Shown piece after piece: positions 1 to 5,881 of a stretch of 5,955 bases of DNA; the first letter of the stretch is position 1, and each line of letters begins with the position of its first letter. The stretch is from Deltaproteobacteria bacterium RIFOXYD12_FULL_50_9 (lineage in GTDB: Bacteria > Desulfobacterota > Desulfobulbia > Desulfobulbales > CALZHT01): the NCBI GenBank assembly GCA_001799225.1, contig MGTA01000129.1, positions 1 through 5,955 of the forward strand, read 5' to 3'. Position numbers and translations under genes: made by a program. The notes under the pieces are model-generated. The model was given only the letters and a program-made list of their open reading frames with translations, was not told the origin of the DNA and searched no databases.

Positions 1-1
1 T

Positions 2-370
2 GGCCGGCGGGGATATATCGAGTTTCCAACCGTTTATTACGAATATCTCTATAACTTTTCAGTGCATAGGCAATTAGTCCATTACGAAGGTGATGAACTG
101 CGTTATCTGCCCAAGTCCGATTCAGGGTTGGCATTGTTTCAGCCTTTGCAAGCGATGTTTTACCGTTCGCTCGAACTGGGGTATTCTGATCTGGTCGAAG
201 ACCTTAAGTATTTGATGTTTCAGGGTTTTGAGTGGGAGAGGCCCTTTCGGGTCCGTCGGGTATTCACTATAGAGGAGCTTGCCGTGTCGCCGCAGATTCT
301 TGTTCGGCCACCGACAATGCTCTGCAAGATCAGACGTTGCCTACGGTGGTGCCAGGCGCGGTTATCTTGA
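2..370 (+). CDS. Probable class I SAM-dependent methyltransferase, C-terminal part (5' end outside window)
   Basis: The frame is open from the left edge and ends at a TGA at 368-370, giving 122 visible residues without the true start. The visible part begins with Arg-Arg-Gly-Tyr-Ile-Glu-Phe-Pro-Thr, then a Tyr/Phe/His-rich stretch (YYEYLYNFSVH). From memory of the family, an 'RGYIE-P' strand follows the LEHV-type motif in methyltransferases of polysaccharide loci, so this would be the segment after the SAM-binding half. The SAM-binding motifs themselves would lie upstream and cannot be seen, so activity is inferred. A GTG at 62 is an internal codon, not the likely start, because the frame continues upstream and the residues there fit the family pattern. 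The next gene starts 21 bases downstream on the same strand, which suits one operon. It could instead be an uncharacterised protein that shares only this C-terminal region. Confidence 0.62.
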   Translation, partial: GRRGYIEFPTVYYEYLYNFSVHRQLVHYEGDELRYLPKSDSGLALFQPLQAMFYRSLELGYSDLVEDLKYLMFQGFEWERPFRVRRVFTIEELAVSPQILVRPPTMLCKIRRCLRWCQARLS

Positions 371-391
371 ACAGACAAGCGAGTCTTGACG

Positions 392-1138
392 ATGGAATTT
401 TTGCGGAAATGGATTAATGCCCTGGTGCCGGTTCGTCATTGGCTCGGCCTGATTTACCTGCCACGATACGCACGGCACTGGCAGATATTTCAGCGCCTTT
501 CGGGACATAGACTGAGGCTCCGGGACAGTTACCCTGTGCTGACCGACTGGGTGCCTGCCACCCCCTTTGATCCTCATTATTTTTATCAGGGGGCCTGGTT
601 GGCCCGAAAAATTGCTGCCCTGTCTCCGGCATTGCATATTGATGTCGGTTCGAGCGTGCTGACCATGAGTGTGTTGAGCGGCCATGTGCCTACCGTATTT
701 GTCGACTACCGGCCCCTCAAGGCCAGGTTGACGAACCTCCATAGCATTGCCGGCAGCATAGTGAGCCTGCCGTTTGCCACCAGGGGCATTGCTTCCCTCT
801 CTAGCCTGCACGTTCTTGAACATATCGGTCTTGGTCGCTATGGTGATTCGCTTGATCCGGAGGGGAGCAGCAAGGCAGCGCGTGAACTTGCGCGGGTTGT
901 GGCGCCGGACGGCAGGTTGTTTATTGCCGTGCCAATAGGCCGGCCGCGGGTATGTTTCAATGCCCATCGGATTTTTTCGCCGACTGCTGTTCCCCCCTTA
1001 TTTCCTGGCCTGGGCCTGCTCGATTTTTCCTGGGTTGATGATGCCGGTTGTCTGCACGAGGCAGGCCGGCCGGAGGATGCCGCAGATCAGAATTATGGTT
1101 GCGGCCTTTACGAATTTGTGAGGGAAGATAATGATTAA
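392..1138 (+). CDS. DUF268 family protein (methyltransferase-like)
   Basis: This 248-residue protein matches the DUF268 pattern as I know it. It has YFYQGAWLARK (about 63-73), HIDVGSS (82-88), an acidic strand end VDYRP (104-108), the long block LHVLEHIGLGRYGD (139-152), and FNAHRIFSP (189-197). The order (DVGSS-type turn, acidic residue, VLEHI) parallels a class I SAM methyltransferase fold, but the glycine-rich loop is reduced to D-V-G-S-S. SAM binding is therefore uncertain and no substrate is known to me. There is no signal peptide or clear membrane segment, so it is probably cytoplasmic. The ATG at 392 is preferred over an in-frame TTG at 386; neither has a strong Shine-Dalgarno. The end overlaps the following methyltransferase by 8 bases, implying translational coupling and perhaps joint function. 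The family call is fairly firm, the biochemical role unknown. Confidence 0.85.
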   Translation: MEFLRKWINALVPVRHWLGLIYLPRYARHWQIFQRLSGHRLRLRDSYPVLTDWVPATPFDPHYFYQGAWLARKIAALSPALHIDVGSSVLTMSVLSGHVPTVFVDYRPLKARLTNLHSIAGSIVSLPFATRGIASLSSLHVLEHIGLGRYGDSLDPEGSSKAARELARVVAPDGRLFIAVPIGRPRVCFNAHRIFSPTAVPPLFPGLGLLDFSWVDDAGCLHEAGRPEDAADQNYGCGLYEFVREDND

Positions 1139-1877
1139 AGCGATTCGCCAGGTCTTGGCCCGCACGCCGATCCTTGCCTTCAATCAGGTCTATCGCGACC
1201 GCTGGGTGGCGAGGCAGGCAGCCGGTATTGCAGCCGGCAGCCGGGTGCTTGATCTTGGGGCCGGATCTTGTCCTTACCGAGCATTGTTTAGTCATTGCGA
1301 ATATCGGACGCAGGACTTTGTCGGCCTGCAGGGCCATCAATTGCGATATGGCGGTTACGGACAGATCGATTTTGTCTGTGACGCCGCCGCGGTGCCGGCA
1401 GCCGATGGTAGTTTTGACACCATTTTGTGCACGGAGATGCTTGAGCATGTCCCGGACCCACCGGCGATTATCCATGAATGCGCCCGCCTTTTACGGCCGG
1501 GCGGTCGACTGTTGCTCACCGCGCCGCTCGGCTCCGGTATCCACCAGGCGCCGCATCACTACTACGGAGGGTTCACCCCTTACTGGTATCAATGCTTTCT
1601 TGGCCAGGCAGGATTTACGGATATCATGGTCGAGCCCAATGCCGGTTCATTTAAGTTTTTTTCCCAGGAATCGCTCCGTTTTCTGTCTTTAACCAAGCCC
1701 TTCGGCAGCTTGCCGATTATTGTCAGTCTCCTGTGGCTGCCATTCTGGTTGTTTCTGCTGCCGGTTCTGGGGGGGGTGCTGCCGTTGGTAAGTCACTGCC
1801 TCGACCGCTATGATCGAGATTGTCAATTTACAGTCGGCTATCACGTTACTGCTGTGCGGACCAAGGAGACCATCTGA
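1131..1877 (+). CDS. Class I SAM-dependent methyltransferase with hydrophobic C-terminal segment
   Basis: This 248-residue protein transfers a methyl group from S-adenosylmethionine, probably to a sugar or glycan intermediate given its neighbours. Motif I is VLDLGAGSCPY (39-49). A D-A-A-A-V-P-type acidic strand end lies near 84-89, FDTILCTEMLEHVPDP spans 95-110, and LLRPGGRLLLTAP spans 120-132; this is the Methyltransf_11 arrangement. The C-terminal third contains an unusually hydrophobic run (about 194-220, rich in Leu, Ile, Val, Trp, Phe), which could be a membrane hairpin or a lipid-facing surface. The ATG at 1131 has AGGGA at 1121-1125, 5 bases upstream, and overlaps the DUF268 stop by 8 bases. 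The hydrophobic run contains a stretch of eight G bases (1769-1776). The region is clearly G+C richer than the genes after it. The acceptor cannot be determined. Confidence 0.88.
   Translation: MIKAIRQVLARTPILAFNQVYRDRWVARQAAGIAAGSRVLDLGAGSCPYRALFSHCEYRTQDFVGLQGHQLRYGGYGQIDFVCDAAAVPAADGSFDTILCTEMLEHVPDPPAIIHECARLLRPGGRLLLTAPLGSGIHQAPHHYYGGFTPYWYQCFLGQAGFTDIMVEPNAGSFKFFSQESLRFLSLTKPFGSLPIIVSLLWLPFWLFLLPVLGGVLPLVSHCLDRYDRDCQFTVGYHVTAVRTKETI
1769..1776 (+). repeat. Eight-base G homopolymer inside methyltransferase
   Basis: Eight consecutive G bases span codons 213-216 (Leu-Gly-Gly-Val) in the hydrophobic C-terminal stretch. Such tracts can slip during replication; a change of one base would alter the last roughly 35 residues while leaving the SAM-binding core intact. 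Confidence 0.5.
1863..1868 (+). promoter_or_regulatory. Strong Shine-Dalgarno AAGGAG inside the methyltransferase 3' end
   Basis: AAGGAG lies 8 bases before the ATG at 1877, an almost ideal ribosome binding site. It overlaps the last codons of the methyltransferase. It is stronger than any site seen before the other starts in the window, yet the only frame it serves is a 22-codon one. Confidence 0.6.
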
Positions 1878-1945
1878 TGGGAATTGATAACCGTGTAGTC
1901 GGTGCGTCTTCGGACAAGCAGAATTTGGGAAGGCTATGGTCATAA
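1877..1945 (+). CDS. Putative 22-residue coupled small ORF or remnant of a lost gene's 5' end
   Basis: The ATG shares a base with the upstream TGA (TGATG), a classic coupling arrangement, and has AAGGAG 8 bases upstream. The frame encodes a hydrophilic 22-mer beginning MGIDNRVV and ends at TAA 1943-1945, 10 bases inside the GT11 gene that starts at 1936. It could be (a) a translated leader that feeds ribosomes to the GT11 start, (b) the original N-terminus of a gene whose body was lost when the fucosyltransferase gene was joined here, or (c) chance. The strong ribosome binding site together with the composition change just downstream makes (b) attractive. I do not recognise the peptide, and it is too short for a domain call. 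Confidence 0.35.
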   Translation: MGIDNRVVGASSDKQNLGRLWS

Positions 1946-2823
1946 GTAATATCCTGGGCGGATTGGGCAACCAGATGTTTCAATACGCAGCCGGTCGGGC
2001 GTTGGCGGTTGCCCAAGGTCTGCCGTTATATCTCGATTTGAGTGATTTTCAAGGATATCATCTTCATAACGGTTTTGAGCTTTCGCGGGTATTTAATGGT
2101 CTGTTTGAACTTGCGGAGGAGCATCAGCTTCAGCAGGTAATCGGTTGGCAAGCGTGTCGACCTGTTCGTCGAATCCTCAAACATCGGCAATTTGCATTGT
2201 TTAGGGATAAGCGTTTCATCGTCGAACCGCATTTTCATTACTGGCCGGATTTTTTTGCAATCCGTCACAGTTGCTATTTAGTTGGTTACTGGCAATCGGA
2301 GAACTATTTTAAATCGATCGAAAAAATAATCAGGCAGGATTTTCGATTTAAGGAGAGGCTTTATGGCAGAAATGCTGAGTTAGCTAAATTGATTGACGAA
2401 AATAATTCAGTCAGTTTACATATCCGCCGTGGTGATTACGTGCATAATGCCGCAACCAATGCCACGCATGGTCTCGTTTCTCTTGCCTATTATAAAGGTG
2501 CCATAGCTAGAATAGCCAAGGAAGTTGGTGCGCCGTTTTTTGTTATATTTTCTGATGATATTGATTGGGCGAGACAAAATTTAGAAATATCTTGGCCCTG
2601 TTGTTTTGTCGGCGATAACCAAGGTGTGGATAGTTATCTCGACATGCAATTGATGAGCCTGTGCAGGCATCATATCATTGCGAACAGTTCATTCAGTTGG
2701 TGGGGGGCTTGGCTGGGTTCGTGGCCGGAAAAGCAGGTGTTCTATCCAGCCCATTGGTTTGCCAAGGGCAATTTCGACACAGTAACTCTGTGTCCGCCAG
2801 ATTGGATCCGGTTGGATTGCTGA
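1936..2823 (+). CDS. GT11 family alpha-1,2-fucosyltransferase-type glycosyltransferase
   Basis: This 295-residue protein has the hallmarks of glycosyltransferase family 11. These are N-terminal GGLGNQMFQYAAGRALA (8-24), GYWQSENYF (117-125), the donor-site motif SLHIRRGDYV (160-169), FSDDIDW (205-211) and NSSFSWWGAWL (250-260). Family members transfer L-fucose from GDP-fucose in alpha-1,2 linkage, usually to a galactose-type residue, at the cytoplasmic face of the inner membrane during repeat-unit assembly. Length is normal and all expected blocks are present, so it looks intact. The ATG at 1936 fits the family N-terminus, which starts just before the GGLGNQ block; GGGAAGG at 1927-1933 is the likely ribosome binding site. 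The gene is markedly A+T richer than the methyltransferase before it (about 40% G+C in 2281-2640 by hand count), which suggests separate acquisition. The exact acceptor, and fucose as donor, remain inferred from the family. Confidence 0.92.
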   Translation: MVISNILGGLGNQMFQYAAGRALAVAQGLPLYLDLSDFQGYHLHNGFELSRVFNGLFELAEEHQLQQVIGWQACRPVRRILKHRQFALFRDKRFIVEPHFHYWPDFFAIRHSCYLVGYWQSENYFKSIEKIIRQDFRFKERLYGRNAELAKLIDENNSVSLHIRRGDYVHNAATNATHGLVSLAYYKGAIARIAKEVGAPFFVIFSDDIDWARQNLEISWPCCFVGDNQGVDSYLDMQLMSLCRHHIIANSSFSWWGAWLGSWPEKQVFYPAHWFAKGNFDTVTLCPPDWIRLDC

Positions 2824-2840
2824 TTTCATAAAAGGGTGTT

Positions 2841-3707
2841 GTGAAACTAATGAATATCCCTGAAGTTTCTGTGGCACTGCCGGCCCGCAATGCCGAGCGT
2901 TTTGTGGCTGGCGCAGTACGTTCAATCTTGAGTCAGAGCTTCACCGATTTTGAGCTGATTATTCTGGATGACGGTTCGACGGACCGCACCATGGCAGAGA
3001 TTTCCAGATTCTCCGATGAGCGGATTAGGATCATATCGGATGGACAACCCCGTGGGCTATCCTTTAGGCTCAATCAGGCGATTGCCTTGGCGAGAGGCCG
3101 GTATTTTGCTCGAATGGATGCTGATGATATTGCATTTCCTGAGCGGTTGGCTAAACAGATTGCATTCATGGATACTTATCCAGAAGTGGACCTTGTCGGT
3201 TGCCGGGCGCTGCTCTTTGACGACCAGGGTGAACCTAAAGGATATTTTCCCTTTAAGGAGTCGCATTGCCAAATCTGCAAGCATCCATGGTTGGGATTCG
3301 ATCTTGCGCATCCGACCTGGTTTGGTCGGATCGACTGGTTTAAGCGTTATGAATATCGGGAGGTCTTACGTGCAGAGGATCAGGATTTGCTCTTGCGGTC
3401 GTTTCGGCAGAGTTGTTTTGCCTGTATCCCGGAAGTGCTATTCGCCTATCGATTGGGTTCAACCGGTGTGGGGCGTAGGCTGCAGGGGCGAAAAGCGCTC
3501 TTTGCCTGTCATTTTTCTGAATTTGTTGGGCATAGAGAGTTTGGAAATTTAGGGTGGGCTTCCGTGGCCTTTGGTGCGCGCGTTTTGCTGGATTTAGCAG
3601 GAGTGGTCCCTGGTTTTGAAAGAATGCACATGATCAGGCGTAACATCGAGATGACGGAGGCTGATTTGCTTAGCTTTCAGCAGCTATTTTCTACGTATTA
3701 CCGGTGA
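2841..3707 (+). CDS. GT2 family (GT-A fold) glycosyltransferase
   Basis: This 288-residue inverting-type glycosyltransferase probably adds one sugar of the repeat unit from a nucleotide-sugar donor. The N-terminus PEVSVALPARNAERFVAGAVRSIL is typical of family 2. DDGSTD (43-48) is the nucleotide-binding motif, RMDADD (91-96) carries the metal-binding D-x-D, and RAEDQDLLLR (177-186) supplies the probable catalytic ED base. There is no transmembrane helix, so it is probably a cytoplasmic or peripheral enzyme. The GTG at 2841 is chosen because AAAGGG at 2831-2836 sits 4 bases upstream; the ATG at 2850 is in frame but would be 13 bases from that site. The gap after the GT11 stop is 17 bases. Donor and acceptor cannot be read from the sequence. 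Confidence 0.9.
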   Translation: MKLMNIPEVSVALPARNAERFVAGAVRSILSQSFTDFELIILDDGSTDRTMAEISRFSDERIRIISDGQPRGLSFRLNQAIALARGRYFARMDADDIAFPERLAKQIAFMDTYPEVDLVGCRALLFDDQGEPKGYFPFKESHCQICKHPWLGFDLAHPTWFGRIDWFKRYEYREVLRAEDQDLLLRSFRQSCFACIPEVLFAYRLGSTGVGRRLQGRKALFACHFSEFVGHREFGNLGWASVAFGARVLLDLAGVVPGFERMHMIRRNIEMTEADLLSFQQLFSTYYR

Positions 3708-3742
3708 ATATTTTAATCTGCTCCTGACAGAGTGACAATTTG

Positions 3743-4876
3743 ATGGCGCCGAAACTTTTATATCTTATCACTGAAGATTGGTTTTTTTTCTCCCACTTTC
3801 TTGATCGTGCCAAGGCCGCTAAGAGGCTCGGTTATGATGTGGTCGTTGCTACTCGCCCTGGTTCCGGGGTGGACCGATTTCGAGAAGAAGGCTTTGGGTT
3901 CATCCCTATAGAGATTAATCGACGCAGTGTGAATCCGTGGGCAGCATGGTGTTCGTTTTGGCGGATTTTTATCATATATTATCAGGAACGCCCTGATTTA
4001 GTACATCATATCGCCTTGAAACCAGTTCTGCTTGGCACGATTGCCGCAAAATTTGCAGGGGTAAAAGCAGTTGTTAACGCACCGGTTGGGATGGGTTTTC
4101 TATTTTCATCAGACAGCCGTCTTGCCACTCTCTTGCAGCCACTTATTCGAATGTTTCTTAAAGTTGTGCTCAATGCAAAGGGGATAAGGGTTGTTTTGGA
4201 GAATCACGATGATCTGACGATGCTAAGTCAACTGGGCGCCATCAGCAGTGATCGGGCTGTTTTGATCCGGGGAGCTGGTGTTGATGTAACCAGTTTTTTT
4301 CCTCAACCATTTCCTGTTGGCAGGTGTCGTGTATTGCTGCTGGCGCGTATGTTGGGTGATAAAGGGGTTCATGAATTTGTTGCAGCAGCAAAGAGATTAA
4401 GATCTAAGGGAGTTGAAGCGGATTTTTTGTTGGCGGGCGAGCCAGACCCGGGAAATCCTACTACCATTTCAGAGCGGGAGTTGCGCGACTGGCATACAGA
4501 GGGTGCTGTACAATGGTTGGGTCAGCAAGGGGATGTATCGAAGATAATCAATCAATCCCACATTGTCTGCCTGCCGTCGTATCGAGAGGGACTCCCAAAG
4601 TCTTTGATTGAGGCGATGGCCTGTGGTCGACCTATTGTGACGACCGATGTGCCAGGTTGTCGTGAAGTGGTTCGGGATGGGGATAACGGCGTACTTGTCC
4701 CGGCAAAAAGTGTGGATGAACTCGCAAAAGCACTTGAGACTTTGATTGGAGCCCCTTCTCTGTGGGCCTCTATGGGGAAACGAGGGCGTGAGCGGGCAGA
4801 GAAGGAGTTTGCTACAGAGATTGTTTGTGCTGAGACCGGCACTCTTTATAGGAAAATGGTGCCAATTTGTGGTTGA
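3743..4876 (+). CDS. GT4 family (GT-B fold) glycosyltransferase
   Basis: This 377-residue retaining-type glycosyltransferase has both expected GT-B halves. The N-terminal domain starts with a Tyr-Leu-Ile strand and a Phe-rich segment (WFFFSHFLDRAKAAKRLGYDV) and includes HHIALKPVLLGTIAAKFAGV (about 88-107). The C-terminal donor-binding domain has LLARMLGDKGVHEFVAAAKRL (about 199-219), LPSYREGLPKSLIEAMACGRPIV (277-299) with the E-x7-E pair at about E282 and E290, and DVPGCREVVRDGDNG (302-316). Length is usual for the family. The ATG at 3743 is preferred over a TTG directly before it; the ribosome binding site is weak either way. The gap after the GT2 gene is 35 bases, with no terminator seen. 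A run of eight T bases lies near the start (3782-3789). It probably extends the polyprenyl-linked repeat unit; the sugar is unknown. Confidence 0.91.
   Translation: MAPKLLYLITEDWFFFSHFLDRAKAAKRLGYDVVVATRPGSGVDRFREEGFGFIPIEINRRSVNPWAAWCSFWRIFIIYYQERPDLVHHIALKPVLLGTIAAKFAGVKAVVNAPVGMGFLFSSDSRLATLLQPLIRMFLKVVLNAKGIRVVLENHDDLTMLSQLGAISSDRAVLIRGAGVDVTSFFPQPFPVGRCRVLLLARMLGDKGVHEFVAAAKRLRSKGVEADFLLAGEPDPGNPTTISERELRDWHTEGAVQWLGQQGDVSKIINQSHIVCLPSYREGLPKSLIEAMACGRPIVTTDVPGCREVVRDGDNGVLVPAKSVDELAKALETLIGAPSLWASMGKRGRERAEKEFATEIVCAETGTLYRKMVPICG
3782..3789 (+). repeat. Eight-base T homopolymer near the start of the GT4 gene
   Basis: Eight consecutive T bases encode part of the Phe-Phe-Phe segment at about residues 14-16 of the GT4 enzyme. 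A one-base slip here would stop production of nearly the whole protein. Whether this happens cannot be judged from a single sequence. Confidence 0.45.
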
Positions 4877-4906
4877 AACGTACTTATGAAATTCATTCTG
4901 ACTTTT

Positions 4907-4912
4907 AGGTGG
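4907..4912 (+). promoter_or_regulatory. Ribosome binding site AGGTGG that bears on the epimerase start
   Basis: AGGTGG matches the AGGTG part of the anti-Shine-Dalgarno complement. Its position favours the TTG at 4918, 5 bases downstream. It overlaps the GTG at 4909 and leaves too little room for the GTG at 4915, so the longest frame is probably not the translated one. Confidence 0.4.
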
Positions 4913-4917
4913 GCGTG

Positions 4918-5880
4918 TTGACTTTGTCGCGGAAAGTGCTGGTTACCGGTGCCAACGGATTTGTCGGCGAATCGTTATGCCGGCGGTTATCAGCAGAAAA
5001 ATTTGATGTTGTCCGGATAACCAGGCAAGTTAAAGACGATGCGGTTGCTGTGGGGGATATCGATGGCACTACCGACTGGCGCAATGTGCTTGCTGGGGTG
5101 AAAATTATAATTCATGCCGCCGCTCGTGTCCCTATGATGCAGGATCCCCCAAACGTCTCCCTGGCTGAATATCGCAAGGTCAATGTAGATGGCACCATGA
5201 ATCTTGCCCGCCAAGCAGCAGATGTCGGGGTCCGACGATTTGTTTATATAAGTACAATAAAAGTGAACGGTGATGACACAGTTCCAGGTCATTTTTTTAA
5301 CGAAGAGGTCGTGACAGTCCCGGTTGAGCCTTATGCCCTCTCAAAATATGTAACAGAAGTCAAGTTGCGTGAGTTGGCGAAACAGACAGGCTTGGAGGTT
5401 GTGATTATTCGTCCTCCCCTTATATATGGCACAGAGGTAAAGGCAAATTTTTTGGGCATGATGGAGTGGGTGGAGAGAGGGGTTCCTCTCCCTTTGGGAT
5501 CGCTTCATAATCAGCGTAGTTTGATCTTCGTTGATAATCTGGTTGATTTCATTACCACGTGCATTAATCACCCTGCTGCGGCTCAGCAAACTTTTGTGAT
5601 CTCGGATGGCGATGACCTGTCGACCACCGATTTGTTACGGCGTACAGCTGCGGTAATGGGTGTGCCGGCCAGGTTGTTTCCTGTGCCATTATCATTGTTA
5701 ATGCTGGGGGCTACTATGTTCGGTAAGCGTGCTGTGTATAGGCGGTTATGCGGCAATCTTCAGGTAGATATTACCAAGGCTAGGACTTTGTTGGGCTGGA
5801 CTCCGCCGGTCTCGGTTGATGAGGGGCTGCGGAGAACCGCAGTCTGGTATCTTGAGAAGCAGGGAAAGGGGGGCGCCTGA
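4918..5880 (+). CDS. NAD-dependent epimerase/reductase, WbpV-like (extended SDR)
   Basis: This sugar-nucleotide enzyme of the extended short-chain dehydrogenase family has about 320 residues. VLVTGANGFVGESL near the N-terminus is the G-x-x-G-x-x-G NAD(P)-binding turn. HAAARV follows at about 66-71, then FVYISTIKVNG (108-118) with the active-site Ser/Thr, and Y139-x-x-x-K143 (PYALSKYVTE). VVIIRPPLIYG, the block NQRSLIFVDNLVDF, SDGDDLSTTDLLRR and LLGWTPP complete the pattern. As I recall, these later blocks resemble WbpV-type proteins, which reduce UDP-4-keto-6-deoxy-GlcNAc to UDP-QuiNAc; homologues are often labelled UDP-glucose 4-epimerase. The start is uncertain (GTG 4909, GTG 4915, TTG 4918 or TTG 4924); 4918 is chosen from the AGGTGG at 4907-4912. 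A probable WbpL-like gene starts 1 base after the stop, the pairing known from Pseudomonas O-antigen loci. Family is firm, substrate inferred. Confidence 0.88.
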   Translation: MTLSRKVLVTGANGFVGESLCRRLSAEKFDVVRITRQVKDDAVAVGDIDGTTDWRNVLAGVKIIIHAAARVPMMQDPPNVSLAEYRKVNVDGTMNLARQAADVGVRRFVYISTIKVNGDDTVPGHFFNEEVVTVPVEPYALSKYVTEVKLRELAKQTGLEVVIIRPPLIYGTEVKANFLGMMEWVERGVPLPLGSLHNQRSLIFVDNLVDFITTCINHPAAAQQTFVISDGDDLSTTDLLRRTAAVMGVPARLFPVPLSLLMLGATMFGKRAVYRRLCGNLQVDITKARTLLGWTPPVSVDEGLRRTAVWYLEKQGKGGA

Positions 5881-5881
5881 G

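Noticed and set aside
362..967. Long minus-strand open frame of 201 codons opposite the DUF268 gene
   Set aside because: It lies wholly antisense to a gene with clear family motifs, its translation shows no recognisable domain, and G+C-rich coding DNA commonly leaves such open antisense frames.
957..1475. Minus-strand open frame of 172 codons opposite the methyltransferase
   Set aside because: Antisense shadow of a well-supported class I methyltransferase; the product is basic and low in pattern, with no family features.
3310..3331. Perfect 8-base inverted repeat (ATCCGACC / GGTCGGAT) with a 6-base loop
   Set aside because: It is inside the GT2 coding sequence, has no following T run, and coincides with normal codons, so it is not a terminator; a single short hairpin is expected by chance.
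2968..3552. Plus-strand open frame of 194 codons in another frame of the GT2 gene
   Set aside because: It overlaps a gene with intact GT2 motifs and its translation looks like an out-of-frame reading with no domain.
4877..4917. Possible promoter or terminator in the widest intergenic gap
   Set aside because: About 40 bases with no stem-loop and no convincing -35/-10 pair; it is better read as a spacer within an operon.
5475..5490. Short hairpin GAGAGG-GGTT-CCTCTC
   Set aside because: Six-base stem within the epimerase coding sequence, without a T tract; no reason to assign a function.
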